Below, one piece after another: positions 56,158 through 64,000 of a DNA stretch of 64,000 bases. Origin of the DNA: Burkholderia thailandensis E264 (GTDB lineage Bacteria; Pseudomonadota; Gammaproteobacteria; Burkholderiales; Burkholderiaceae); the NCBI RefSeq assembly GCF_000012365.1, contig NC_007650.1, positions 2,790,001-2,854,000 on the forward strand, read 5' to 3'. How positions within the stretch are numbered: the stretch's first letter is position 1; each line of letters opens with the position of its first letter. The translations under genes were made by a program, and so were the position numbers. The notes under the pieces were generated by a model. The model ran no database searches, had not been told where the DNA came from, and worked only from the letters and a program-made list of their open reading frames with translations.

Positions 56158-57090
56158 GTGCGATTCTCAGGCTCCTGGCTCATCCGATTCCGGCTTGCGG
56201 CGGCGGCCTGGTGGCTCGCATGGGCGAGCGTCGCGCCGCCCGCACTCGCCGACGCAAACGCCGCCGCCGACGCGTCGGGCCCCGCGATCCTCGTCTATCA
56301 CCGCTTCTCGACATCCGCGCCGCCCGATTCGATGACCGTGCGCGTCAGCACGTTCGACGCGCAGCTCGCGTTCCTGCGCGCGCATGGCTACACGATCGTG
56401 CCGCTGCGCGACGTCGTCGCGTGGGTGGCGTCGCCGTCCGCGCCGCTGCCGGAAAAGGCGGTCGCGATCACCGTCGACGACGGCCACCGCTCGGTGTACG
56501 AACTGCTGCGCCCGCTCGTGCTGCGCGAGCGATTGCCCGTCACGCTGTTCATCTATCCGTCCGCGATCTCGAACGCGCCGTATGCGATGACGTGGGACGA
56601 ACTGCGAGCGTTGCGCGATACCGGCCGCTTCGACATCGAATCGCACACGTGGTGGCATCCGAACTTCCGCACGGAGCGGCGACGCCTCGCGCCCGACGCG
56701 TTCCGCCGCTTCGCCGCAACCCAGTTCGCGCACGCGCGCGCGCTGCTCGAACGTGAAGTCGGCGGCCCGGTCGATCTGCTCGCGTGGCCGTTCGGCATCT
56801 ATGACGACGAGCTGACGTCGCTCGCCGTGCAGGCCGGCTATGTCGCGGGCTTCACGCTCGACGCGCGCAAGGTCCGCCGCGGCGACGCGCCGCTCGCGCT
56901 GCCGCGCTTTCTGATCGTCGACGGCTGCACGCCGGCCGTGCTCGCGCGAATGCTCGACGAGCGCGGCGATTCGCGTTCCGATGCGCGTGCCGATCCGCGT
57001 GCCGATTCGAGTGCCGATCCGCGCGCCGATTCGAGTGCCGATCCGCGCGCCGATTCGAGTGCCGATCCGCGCGCGGGGGAATCACGATGA
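56158..57090 (+). CDS. Exported polysaccharide deacetylase-family protein
   Basis: 310 aa. GTG start at 56158 behind GAAGGAA; signal peptide ends PPALA. NodB-homology features: GPAILVYHRFSTSAP, KAVAITVDDGHRSVYELLRP (D-D metal/catalytic pair), IESHTWWHPNFR (H-x3-H metal histidines), LAWPFGIYDDELTSLA. Resembles the N-terminal deacetylase part of PgaB-type proteins. The C-terminus carries an in-frame 24-bp tandem repeat (ADSSADPR x3). Its TGA overlaps the ATG of the next ORF, so it begins an envelope operon with the DUF4015 protein. Confidence 0.87.
   Translation: MRFSGSWLIRFRLAAAAWWLAWASVAPPALADANAAADASGPAILVYHRFSTSAPPDSMTVRVSTFDAQLAFLRAHGYTIVPLRDVVAWVASPSAPLPEKAVAITVDDGHRSVYELLRPLVLRERLPVTLFIYPSAISNAPYAMTWDELRALRDTGRFDIESHTWWHPNFRTERRRLAPDAFRRFAATQFAHARALLEREVGGPVDLLAWPFGIYDDELTSLAVQAGYVAGFTLDARKVRRGDAPLALPRFLIVDGCTPAVLARMLDERGDSRSDARADPRADSSADPRADSSADPRADSSADPRAGESR
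57001..57072 (+). repeat. 24-bp in-frame tandem repeat in deacetylase gene
   Basis: Three copies of a 24-base unit beginning GCCGATTCGAGTGCC, each encoding ADSSADPR, at the very C-terminus of the deacetylase. Probably a length-variable tail. Confidence 0.88.
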
Positions 57091-57407
57091 GCGCGCTCGG
57101 CGGCCGTTTGCCAACGCGCGCGCGCCGTGTGCCGTCCGCGCGCCGACGCGAGCCGCGACGCACGCGAAAGATCGGCCGCGACCGCGGCCGCCCGCCCGCC
57201 GCCGGCCGGCGCGCTTGGATGTGCATTCGCCACGGTCGCCGTCGCGTTGCTCACCGACGCGATCGCCGCCGCGCATGCGAAGCGCGGGGCACAGATGCGA
57301 TCGACCGCTCGCTGCACGCCGGCGGCGGCACGGCCGCGCACTCGACGACTGCCGCAGCGACGCCCGCGAACGCGCGCGCGGCCACGCCCACGGAGAAATA
57401 TCGATGA
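57087..57407 (+). CDS. Possible small cistron between deacetylase and DUF4015 genes
   Basis: 106 codons. Its ATG overlaps the deacetylase TGA (ATGA, 57087-57090) and its TGA overlaps the DUF4015 ATG (ATGA, 57404-57407), which is the pattern of a coupled operon gene. The protein is arginine-rich and looks unnatural in the middle; a second frame there encodes a hydrophobic helix (CAFATVAVALLTDAIAAAHA). One explanation is a real small membrane protein disrupted by compensating frameshifts. Uncertain. Confidence 0.35.
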   Translation: MSALGGRLPTRARRVPSARRREPRRTRKIGRDRGRPPAAGRRAWMCIRHGRRRVAHRRDRRRACEARGTDAIDRSLHAGGGTAAHSTTAAATPANARAATPTEKYR

Positions 57408-58789
57408 CGAACCCGTTCGTGCAGTGGTTGAGAGCGAGCGCGCCCGCGTGCGCGCTCGCAATCGCCTGCGTCGCGCAGACCGGCGCCGCGTTCGCCGCTC
57501 GCGCAACGGCCAATGTCGCGGCCAATGTCGCGGCCGCCGTCACCGCGCCCCCCTCGGTGGCGCTGCCCGACGCGCCGGCCGGCGCCACGTCGTCCGGCAC
57601 GTCCGCCGCGATCCGCGGCACGGTCGTCGACGCGCAGACCGGCAAGCCGATCGCCGCCGCGATCGTGACGATAGACGGTCATCCGATCCGCGCGGACGAC
57701 CAGGGCGCATTCTCGGCCGACACTGCGGCAACCGACATCGCCGCCCGCGCGCCCGGCTATCTGGCGGCGCGCGCACCCATCGAAGCGGGCCGGCCCGTCA
57801 CCGTCGCGCTCGCGCCGTTCCGGCCGAAAGCCGTCTATCTGTCCGCGTTCGGAATCACAAGCAAGACGCTGCGCGACGCCGCCGTCAACCTCAAGGACAC
57901 AACCGCGATCAACGCGCTCGTCATCGACATGAAGGGCGACCGCGGCGTCACGCCGTATCCGAGCGCGGCGCGGCGCGCGTCGGGCGCGGCCGCGCAGGCG
58001 CCGAACGCGCCCGTCGTGCGCGACTTCGCGGCGCTCGTCGCCGATCTGCACCGGCGCGGGCTGTATCTGATCGCGCGGATCGTCGTGTTCAAGGACGATC
58101 CGCTCGCCGCCGCGCATCCGGACTGGACAGTGCGCGACGCAGGCGGCGACATCTGGCACGACCGCGAAGAGCTGCGCTGGATCGATCCGTCGCTGCGCGA
58201 AGCGTGGACGCACAATCTCGACGTCGCCGAGGAAGCGGCGAAGCTCGGCTTCGACGAAATCCAGTTCGACTACGTGCGCTTTCCGGACGCGCGCGGGCTG
58301 CGCTTCAGCGTGCCGAACACGCGCGCGAACCGCACCGCGGCGATCTCCGGCTTCCTGCAGGCGGCGCGCGAGCGGCTTGCGCCGTACAACGTGTTCATCG
58401 CCGCCGACATCTTCGGCTACGTCTGCTGGAACGAGGACGACACCGCGATCGGCCAGCAGATCGAGATGCTCGGCGGCCCGCTCGACTACATCTCGCCGAT
58501 GCTCTATCCGTCCGGCTTCACGTGGGGGTTGCCGGGCTGCACGCAGCCGACCGCCGATCCGGGGCAGATCGTGCGCCGCTCGCTCGCCGAGGCGCGCTCG
58601 CGCACGAAGCTGCCGGGCGTGCGCTTCAGGCCGTGGCTGCAGGCGTTCCGCGACTACGCATTCGATCACCGCGATTTCGCGGCGGCGGAGATCCGCGCGC
58701 AGGTGGACGCCGCCGAGGCCGCCGACACGGACGGATGGATGCTGTGGAACGCGCGCAATCGCTACGATCCGCAGCAGTTGCCGAAGTAG
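57404..58789 (+). CDS. DUF4015-type putative glycoside hydrolase, exported
   Basis: 461 aa. Signal peptide at the N-terminus, a carboxypeptidase-regulatory-like beta domain (IRGTVVDAQTGKPIAAAIVT, residues about 70-140), then a TIM-barrel of the DUF4015/putative glycoside hydrolase family: AVYLSAFGITSKTLRDAAVN, ALVIDMKGDRGVTPYPSAAR, LYLIARIVVFKDDPLAAAHP, GFDEIQFDYVRFPDARGLRF, VFIAADIFGYVCWNEDDTAI and DYISPMLYPSGFTWGLPGCT. The acidic residues in DYVRFPD and the D-x-F-G segment are likely catalytic. Ribosome-binding site GGAGAA. Acts on an envelope or exported polysaccharide together with the deacetylase (inference). Confidence 0.83.
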   Translation: MTNPFVQWLRASAPACALAIACVAQTGAAFAARATANVAANVAAAVTAPPSVALPDAPAGATSSGTSAAIRGTVVDAQTGKPIAAAIVTIDGHPIRADDQGAFSADTAATDIAARAPGYLAARAPIEAGRPVTVALAPFRPKAVYLSAFGITSKTLRDAAVNLKDTTAINALVIDMKGDRGVTPYPSAARRASGAAAQAPNAPVVRDFAALVADLHRRGLYLIARIVVFKDDPLAAAHPDWTVRDAGGDIWHDREELRWIDPSLREAWTHNLDVAEEAAKLGFDEIQFDYVRFPDARGLRFSVPNTRANRTAAISGFLQAARERLAPYNVFIAADIFGYVCWNEDDTAIGQQIEMLGGPLDYISPMLYPSGFTWGLPGCTQPTADPGQIVRRSLAEARSRTKLPGVRFRPWLQAFRDYAFDHRDFAAAEIRAQVDAAEAADTDGWMLWNARNRYDPQQLPK

Positions 58790-58793
58790 GCGC

Positions 58794-58811
58794 GCGGCGG
58801 CGCGCCGCCGC
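58794..58811. terminator. Palindrome between convergent stop codons
   Basis: An 18-bp perfect GC palindrome fills the gap between the converging DUF4015 and PBP1a genes. It would form a strong stem but has no T-run, so termination in either direction is only suggested. Confidence 0.35.
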
Positions 58812-61333
58812 TAGTTGCCGCCGCCCGCGCCGGGCGCGCCGGGCGCATCGGGTGTCGGCGTCGGGGACATCGGCGCGTTGTCGTTCGGCAAGCCGTTGTC
58901 CGGCTGCGCGGCGGGCGGCGGCGAAGGCGGCAACAGCGGCGGCATCGCCGGCGCGGACGCACCGCCCGGCGCAAACGGCGCGCCGCTTGCCGCCGATGCG
59001 GCGAGGGCGGCGGATGCCGCCGCTTCGGACGCGGCGCGCGCCGCCGCGGCCGCCGCCTCCGACGCCGCCTCGACCTCCGAGGCCGGCATCACCTCCTCGA
59101 CCGGCGCGCGCGGGGCCTTCGGCGGCGGCGCGGCCTTCTGCGGCTCAGGCTTCTCGAACAGATAGCGATACCAGTCATTGAGCTTGCCGCGCAACGTATC
59201 GAACGCGCTCGGCGGCGCTTCGGTCGCGAAGCGCGCGCGCGTATCGACGAGCCGCGCGCGTATCGCCCGCTGATAGAAATCGCCGACGATCGGCAGCGCG
59301 CTCCTCGCGCCCTGCCCCCAGTCGCTGCCGAGCGTCACGCGGCCGTCGTCGAAGCCGACCCACGCGCCCGCGACGAGCTCGGGCTGCATCAGGATGAACC
59401 AGCCGTCGGTGTCGCCCTGCGTCGTGCCCGTCTTGCCGGCGACGTCCGCGCGAATGCCGTAGCGCGAGCGGATCGCCGCGCCGGTGCCGCGCTCGACGAC
59501 GCCGCGCATCACGTCGATCAGCGTGCGCGCGGCCGGCGCGGCGAGCGCGCGCTCGGGCGACGCGCTCGCGAACTCGGCGAGCACGTCGCCGTTATGGTCC
59601 TCGATGCGCGTGACCATCCGCGGCTCGACGTATTCGCCGACGTTCGCGATCGTCGCGTACGCGGACACCATCTCCTTGAGCGTCACGGGGCTCGTGCCGA
59701 GCGCGAGCGACGGCACCGCGTCGAGCTCGCTGTCGCGCACGCCCATCGCGCGCGCGAGCCGCGCGACCTTCTGCGGGCCGACCTTCATCATCAGTTGCGC
59801 GGTGATCCGGTTGCGCGAATACGCGATCGCGTCGCGCAGCGTCATCGGCTTGCCCGTGGGCGGCACGTCGTCGTCGGGCCGCCAGATCTCGCCGCCCTTG
59901 AGCGCAATCTCCACAGGCTGATCGACGAACGTATCGTCGGGCGTCGCGCCCGCCGCGAACGCCGCGCCGTAGACGAACGGCTTGAACGTCGAGCCCGGCT
60001 GGCGGCGCGCCTGCTGCACGTGATCGAACGGCTCGGTCGTGAAATCGCGGCTGCCGACCCACGCCTTGATCTGCCCGTTGCGCGGATCGATCGCGAGAAA
60101 GCCCGCCTGCACATCGGCCTTCGCCTTGCACAGCGCGCGCGTGAAGGCGCGATCGGCGAGCAGGCGCTTGAGCGCCGCATCCTCGGCCGCGCCGCCGTCG
60201 AGCGCCGCGCGGAACTCCGGCGTCTCGCGCACGAACGCGCGGAACACCGGATTGCCCGGCGCGCAGCCGCTGCCCGCGTTCCACATCCCGTTCGCGATGC
60301 CCTGCAACTGATTCGTCTGACGCGCGAGCGCCTGCGTCGCGTACGTCTGCAGCCGCGAATCGATCGTCGTGCGCACGACGAGGCCGTCCGAGTAAATGTT
60401 GTAGTCGTTGCGATCGGCCCACGCGATCAGCCACTTGCGCAGTTGCTGCGCGAAATGCGGCGCGGGGCCGGGCGGCTCCTTCTGCCGCTCGAAGTCGATG
60501 CGCAGCGGCTTCTTCTGCAGCAGCGCATACGCGGCCGGCGACAGCTTGCCGTACTTCACCATCTGCGCGAGCACCGTGTTGCGGCGCGCGAGCGCGCGCT
60601 CGGGGTTCAGCACCGGGTTGTAGTAGCTGTTGCCCTTGAGCATGCCGACGAGCGTCGCCGCGTCGAGCGCGTCGAGCTGATCGGCCGATTTGTCGAAGTA
60701 CGTGCGCGCCGCCATCTCGACGCCGTACGCGTTGTACAGGAACGGCACCGTGTTCAGATACGTCTCGAGGATCTGCGCCTTGCTGTAGACCGCCTCGATC
60801 TTCAGCGCGGTGATCGCTTCCTTCAGCTTGCGCGTGAGCGTCGGCGCGCGGCCGATCTCGTCCGGATACAGGTTGCGCGCGAGCTGCTGCGTGATCGTCG
60901 AGCCGCCCTGCCTGTCGCCCGAGAACGTGCGCAGCGCGGCGCCCGCGGTGCGCCGCCAGTCGAGGCCGTGGTGCTCGTAGAAGCGATGATCCTCGGTCGA
61001 GATCAGCGCGTCGACCATCTTCGGCGAGATGTCGGCGAGCGGCACCCATTCGCGGTTCGACGGCTTGAACTCGGCAAGCAGCTTGCCGTCGGCGGACAGG
61101 ATCTGCGCGGGCGCGTCGACGCGCGCCTTGCGGATGTCGCCGATGCTCGGCGTGAACGGAATCAGCGCGAGCACGTAGAGCACGCCCAGCGCGGGGACGG
61201 CGGCGACGGCGAGCAGCGCGCCGCGCCGCGTCGGATGGCGCAGGCGGCGAAGGACGGCGGCGGCGTGCGGCTTCGCGGCGGCGAGCCAGGCCGCGCAACG
61301 GTCGAGGATTGACGACACGATTCTGCGATTCAC
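58811..61333 (-). CDS. mrcA: Penicillin-binding protein 1A, bifunctional peptidoglycan synthase
   Basis: 840 aa. One N-terminal membrane helix (LLAVAAVPALGVLYVLALIP). GT51 glycosyltransferase domain with ISTEDHRFYEHHGLDWRRTA and GGSTITQQLARNLYPDE. Transpeptidase domain with SxxK in RRQPGSTFKPFVYGAAF, SxN-type IAYSRNRITAQLMMK, and KTG in DVAGKTGTTQGDTDGWFI. The C-terminal 110 residues are Ala/Pro-rich low complexity. It polymerises and cross-links peptidoglycan. A second, core PBP1a probably exists on the main chromosome; this copy lacks the pilM-type context. Confidence 0.93.
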   Translation of the reverse strand: MNRRIVSSILDRCAAWLAAAKPHAAAVLRRLRHPTRRGALLAVAAVPALGVLYVLALIPFTPSIGDIRKARVDAPAQILSADGKLLAEFKPSNREWVPLADISPKMVDALISTEDHRFYEHHGLDWRRTAGAALRTFSGDRQGGSTITQQLARNLYPDEIGRAPTLTRKLKEAITALKIEAVYSKAQILETYLNTVPFLYNAYGVEMAARTYFDKSADQLDALDAATLVGMLKGNSYYNPVLNPERALARRNTVLAQMVKYGKLSPAAYALLQKKPLRIDFERQKEPPGPAPHFAQQLRKWLIAWADRNDYNIYSDGLVVRTTIDSRLQTYATQALARQTNQLQGIANGMWNAGSGCAPGNPVFRAFVRETPEFRAALDGGAAEDAALKRLLADRAFTRALCKAKADVQAGFLAIDPRNGQIKAWVGSRDFTTEPFDHVQQARRQPGSTFKPFVYGAAFAAGATPDDTFVDQPVEIALKGGEIWRPDDDVPPTGKPMTLRDAIAYSRNRITAQLMMKVGPQKVARLARAMGVRDSELDAVPSLALGTSPVTLKEMVSAYATIANVGEYVEPRMVTRIEDHNGDVLAEFASASPERALAAPAARTLIDVMRGVVERGTGAAIRSRYGIRADVAGKTGTTQGDTDGWFILMQPELVAGAWVGFDDGRVTLGSDWGQGARSALPIVGDFYQRAIRARLVDTRARFATEAPPSAFDTLRGKLNDWYRYLFEKPEPQKAAPPPKAPRAPVEEVMPASEVEAASEAAAAAARAASEAAASAALAASAASGAPFAPGGASAPAMPPLLPPSPPPAAQPDNGLPNDNAPMSPTPTPDAPGAPGAGGGN

Positions 61334-61471
61334 GCGGTGACGCGAGTGGGTAGGAAAGCGTGAATCGTACCAAACGCGGGAGGGTGGGCGGCCCAGGACG
61401 AGCGGAGGCGGCCGGTGGCGAGGCGACGAGGCCGGTGCGCCTCGGACGGCCGGCGCGGCGGCGCGCCGCCG

Positions 61472-61500
61472 AATCGGGGAATCGGGGAATCGGGGAATCG
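61472..61500. repeat. 8-bp tandem repeat (AATCGGGG)n
   Basis: Three exact copies and a partial fourth of AATCGGGG upstream of the PBP1a gene, inside a 258-bp gene-free GC-rich stretch (61334-61591) that also has CGGCGGGC-type runs. Confidence 0.8.
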
Positions 61501-61591
61501 GCGGGCCGGCCGATCGGTCGGCGGGCGGGCCGGCGGGGCGGGGCGGCGGCGGGCCGGCGGCATGATCGCCGTCGCGCCGTCGCGCCCGGCA

Positions 61592-62026
61592 TCAGGCCTT
61601 CGCCGTCCGGATCAAGCCCTCGCAGGTTCCGACCTGCGGATCGCCTGCCGGCAGCTTCCCGCACAGGCCCTCGAACTGCCTGACGACCGCCTGCGCCGCC
61701 GCATCGCGCGCGCCGCCCCGCCGCCAGTGCGCGAGCTGCGTGACGACGCGCGCGAGCGCCCGCCGGTTCGCGCCGTAGAACGCGTTGCGCGTCTGGCTCG
61801 CCTGCGTCAGCACGTCGTTCGCGATCCGGCGAATCCGCTCGGCGTCGTCCGGCGCGAGATCAACCGCGTTCGCGAAGTACGCCGCGCCCCAGCGCAGCCG
61901 CGTCGCCGGGCCGCTCGCCGCTTCGTACGCCTTCCTGTACCAGTCGAGCGCCGCCGCCCGATCGCCGCGCGCCTTCGCGTTCGCGGCGAGCCCCGACATC
62001 AAGTAGTACGGCGTCGGCCCACTAAT
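61592..62026 (-). pseudogene. 5'-truncated TPR-containing (thioredoxin-family type) gene
   Basis: About 144 codons of an intact C-terminal part: GPTPYYLMSGLAANAKARGD, AALDWYRKAYEAASGPATRL, RWGAAYFANAVDLAPDDAER and LCGKLPAGDPQVGTCEGLIR. The repeats are TPR-like, and the sequence resembles the C-terminal part of Burkholderia thioredoxin-family proteins. Reading upstream, similarity ends near 62026 without any start codon and runs into the toxin-immunity locus. Loss of the N-terminal catalytic half is inferred; a TTG at 62000-62002 could start a shortened product. Confidence 0.62.
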
Positions 62027-62168
62027 TCTGCGATGGATATGATGCGCGAATGCGCGGCGCGGGCGGGTGCCCGGAGGGGACGCTGTGCGGCGGGGCCTTG
62101 GCCACCGGATTGATCGCGGGCCGGATTGCGCCGGCTATTCGCCGGCGCCGCGGCTTGCATCGCGTGAT

Positions 62169-62870
62169 TCAGATATCGACGTAGGCGGGGAGCAGGTCTT
62201 GATCGACGAGCCGGACCTCGATGCGGTTCGCTATCGCGACGTGCTCGGGATTGTCGACCGAGAACGGGGCGTCCGTCACGCTGACGATGATCGTGCCGGT
62301 CTGTTTGCCTTTGGCGGGTACGGGAATCAGCGCTCGGGCCTCCGGAACCTGCTGCTGCGTAATGACCTTCGGCAAGTAGAGCATCCAGCCGACGCCGGGC
62401 TTGTCGTCGAACACCTGTTTGTCGAAGTAGCCATACGGCTGAACGGTCAGATATGACGGCGACGTGAGTTGAATCAGAGTCGAGGCGATCGCGAGCGCCG
62501 GATCCATCGCGAACAACTGATCGTTGACGAAGTCGGCCTCGATCTCTTTCGCATTGTCCTTCGGCGTAATCACGCAGCTCAGGGATGCGGATTCCTCTTC
62601 CTCGTCACCGCCATCCCACAGCGAGATGGATGCGTAGTCGTTACTGCCTCGCTCGGTGCGCACCACCGCGAGTGCCGCCGTCGTCGGCTTCCAGTGTTCG
62701 AATGCGCTGTAAAGCAATGCATCCTCTTTTGTCTCGCCGGTCAGATACCAACGATCGAGCTTTGGAGCGTGTTCGTGGATTACCTCGGCGAGCCTCCCCA
62801 GATCGTCAAAGTACTCAGCGACGTTGGACGCATCGCGCGATTTATCGATGAAGCGTGAGAAGAATTTCAT
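62169..62870 (-). CDS. Immunity protein, Imm52-like
   Basis: 233 aa, starting MKFFSRFIDKSRDASNVAEY only 2 bases after the toxin stop. Composition is acidic, with SLWDGGDEEEESASLSCVIT (a WDGG motif), ASTLIQLTSPSYLTVQPYGY and WMLYLPKVITQQQVPEARAL. Imm52-family proteins accompany Tox-REase-5 toxins; I match it from context and the WDGG motif. Lower GC than the chromosome average. Would bind and neutralise the neighbouring nuclease toxin in the cytoplasm. Confidence 0.7.
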   Translation of the reverse strand: MKFFSRFIDKSRDASNVAEYFDDLGRLAEVIHEHAPKLDRWYLTGETKEDALLYSAFEHWKPTTAALAVVRTERGSNDYASISLWDGGDEEEESASLSCVITPKDNAKEIEADFVNDQLFAMDPALAIASTLIQLTSPSYLTVQPYGYFDKQVFDDKPGVGWMLYLPKVITQQQVPEARALIPVPAKGKQTGTIIVSVTDAPFSVDNPEHVAIANRIEVRLVDQDLLPAYVDI

Positions 62871-62872
62871 GT

Positions 62873-63475
62873 TTAACCTGTCACGACGTAGGCAATGCCG
62901 TTGCGGGCGAGACGCTCGCGGAAATACGATGCCGTCAGTGGTGTTTGAAAGTAATACCTGAGCTTCGTTGGAGGGTTGGCTCGTACGACATTGGCGCGAG
63001 CCTCGATCTGTAGATCGATTTTGCGGAAACCCGAAAACCACTTCATCGGCCGCCGTGTTTTGCGGCTGAAGAACTGATCGAAGTTGCCCTTCGCCTCTTG
63101 GAGCAGACATTCACTCGCTTGGAACCCATCATAGTCCAAGCCGAGCCAACTCCATTCTTCGCTCCATCCTTCTTCGACGCTATACGGGCGGCCGGTAACT
63201 CGCCCCTGATATTCTCGAGGCTCGCGGTTCATGCGGTAATGCCTCCGCACGGGGATGCCGGTCTGCTCTGGCGGACATTGCTTGCACTTCTCGCCGGTGC
63301 GCGGCAGTGCGCGCACATCCGGCGTCGCCTTGCTGTCCTCCTTCGGCGTGTCACCCGACAGGCTCGCCGTTCCCGCCACCGTCGCCCCGCCCAACAAGGC
63401 GACGCCAACGCGCGCCAAGATCGGACCAAGCTCCACCGCCGCCGCTTCTATCACCGGAAACACCAATCCCGCCAT
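62873..63475 (-). CDS. Tox-REase-5 nuclease toxin (type VI secretion effector)
   Basis: 200 aa, ATG at 63475 behind GGAGGG. N-terminal hydrophobic helix (VFPVIEAAAVELGPILARVG, residues 5-24) then a Cys-rich link (GEKCKQCPPEQTGIPVRR) and the restriction-endonuclease-fold domain: LGLDYDGFQASECLLQEAKG carries D114/D116, E127 and K129 as the D-x-n-E-x-K catalytic set, followed by NFDQFF. The fold and motif are those of Tox-REase-5 toxins such as Pseudomonas TseT. The frame is open 246 bases upstream, but that part is the shadow of the overlapping gene. Delivered by T6SS with the help of the DUF4123 protein (inference). Confidence 0.82.
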   Translation of the reverse strand: MAGLVFPVIEAAAVELGPILARVGVALLGGATVAGTASLSGDTPKEDSKATPDVRALPRTGEKCKQCPPEQTGIPVRRHYRMNREPREYQGRVTGRPYSVEEGWSEEWSWLGLDYDGFQASECLLQEAKGNFDQFFSRKTRRPMKWFSGFRKIDLQIEARANVVRANPPTKLRYYFQTPLTASYFRERLARNGIAYVVTG

Positions 63476-63824
63476 GTTCCAGCCCTCCGTCCGGATGTTC
63501 GATGCGCCATTGGATGACGCGTAGATAATCGTGGAAACGCGCGTCGGCCGAGCGGCCGGGGCGCGTGAGCCATGCCTTTGTCGCGGGCTTCTCGTAGAAG
63601 CCCGGCGCGAATGCCTCAAGCCGCAGGAACGCGACGACGTTCTCGTCCCGCTCGATGCCGAATGCGCGCGCGGCGCGATATGCTGCCCAGAGCCGCGACG
63701 ACAAGCCGCCGTCGTCGGCAAACGCGGGATTCTCCTTCACGAGATCTTGCCGAACGCGTTCGACGAAGCCGCGCTCGTCGATCTGCGCCAGTCCGGCGAC
63801 CTGTTCTGCGCTCAGTTCAAGCAT
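63351..63824 (-). CDS. Small effector-associated protein of the T6SS module
   Basis: 157 aa, starting MLELSAEQVAGLAQIDERGF; residues 1-115 look like a compact helical domain (DLVKENPAFADDGGLSSRLW, FLRLEAFAPGFYEKPATKAW, RFHDYLRVIQWRIEHP). The last 40 residues (glycine/arginine-rich) overlap the toxin gene by 125 bases in another frame and look like read-through of a frame not under selection, possibly after loss of the original stop. Its ATG overlaps the DUF4123 stop by 8 bases. Such proteins often act as secondary chaperones; role not proven. Confidence 0.65.
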   Translation of the reverse strand: MLELSAEQVAGLAQIDERGFVERVRQDLVKENPAFADDGGLSSRLWAAYRAARAFGIERDENVVAFLRLEAFAPGFYEKPATKAWLTRPGRSADARFHDYLRVIQWRIEHPDGGLEHGGIGVSGDRSGGGGAWSDLGARWRRLVGRGDGGGNGEPVG

Positions 63825-64000
63825 GCGGATGCACTCCGGTCAGCCGCCCGTCGATCTCGACGAGCCAGTCGTACGTCGCGACGAAGAAATGCGTGCGCTG
63901 CGCGTTGCTCATCACGCGCGCGATGTCGGGCAGGATGCGCGCGTCGTAGAAGCGGAACAGCGCCGTGCGGCCGTCCGGGAGCCGCACGTCGAGGCGCTCG
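63817..64000 (-). CDS. DUF4123-family T6SS effector chaperone (partial)
   Basis: Only the last 60 codons are in the window; the gene continues beyond base 64000. The C-terminal part RTALFRFYDARILPDIARVM is the characteristic R-F-x-D-P/A-R-V/I-L stretch of DUF4123 (Tap/Tec adaptor) proteins that load effectors on VgrG or PAAR. A vgrG is expected further along. Overlap with the following gene indicates coupled translation. Confidence 0.75.
   Translation of the reverse strand, partial: ERLDVRLPDGRTALFRFYDARILPDIARVMSNAQRTHFFVATYDWLVEIDGRLTGVHPHA

Noticed and set aside
56921..57090. Tandem repeats as a possible CRISPR array
   Set aside because: Repeats are contiguous 24-bp coding units with no spacers.

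Overview
The window looks like a piece of a high-GC beta-proteobacterial secondary chromosome, most likely from the Burkholderia pseudomallei/mallei/thailandensis group. This rests on the very GC-rich coding style, an IS5-family (IS427-type) element, many short GC-rich tandem repeats, and the gene content: Tad secretion, OmpC-type porin, branched-chain keto-acid dehydrogenase, PHB depolymerase, polymorphic-toxin module. Species cannot be fixed from the sequence alone. No rRNA, tRNA or CRISPR array was seen.

Layout. 1-0.54 kb: end of a tadC-like gene. 0.9-1.7 kb: a complete IS5-family element inserted on a CTAG that supplies the stop codon of the neighbouring gene. 1.7-8 kb: amino-acid utilisation block (Lrp/AsnC regulator, aromatic-type aminotransferase, RidA-like protein, porin, APC permease, GntR regulator). 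8.6-12.5 kb: M81 peptidase/MFS transporter pair with a divergent LysR regulator. 12.8-16 kb: a lone 708-aa protein of unknown family with a nuclease-like C-terminal motif, and a DUF3175 protein. 16.4-20 kb: MipA-type outer-membrane protein, a transglutaminase-like protein, a hydroxyisobutyrate-dehydrogenase-like protein. 20.2-27 kb: FMN-dependent monooxygenase, phosphopantetheinyl transferase, MFS transporter, flavin reductase with a coupled small ORF, and a LuxR-type regulator. 27.6-32.7 kb: four-gene branched-chain 2-oxo acid dehydrogenase operon (E1alpha-E1beta-E2-E3). 33-43 kb: lipid-flavoured cluster (DUF6670, two SRPBCC proteins, one fused to a fatty-acid hydroxylase, ChoD-like GMC oxidoreductase, and a 757-aa fusion of an FAD oxidoreductase with a patatin-like lipase).

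43-55.7 kb is the most coherent system. It holds a DksA/TraR-like protein, PHB depolymerase, a class II ribonucleotide reductase-like protein with altered catalytic residues, a kinase-like/P-loop fusion, an Acg-type nitroreductase, a SulP transporter, a CBS-pair protein, a SagB-type nitroreductase and a small heat-shock protein. Seven of these promoter regions carry FNR/Anr-type palindromes (TTGAY-N4-RTCAA), nearly all placed at the class II distance (-41.5) from a plausible -10 box; an eighth box lies in a gene-free stretch. The content resembles the Mycobacterium DosR dormancy set (acg, nrdZ, hrp1, hspX). I infer an oxygen-limitation/persistence island.

56-61.3 kb: cell-envelope genes (polysaccharide deacetylase, DUF4015 glycoside hydrolase-like protein, PBP1a). 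61.6-64 kb: a 5'-truncated TPR-type gene abuts a type VI secretion cargo module (DUF4123 chaperone, small protein, Tox-REase-5 toxin, immunity protein) that runs off the window end.
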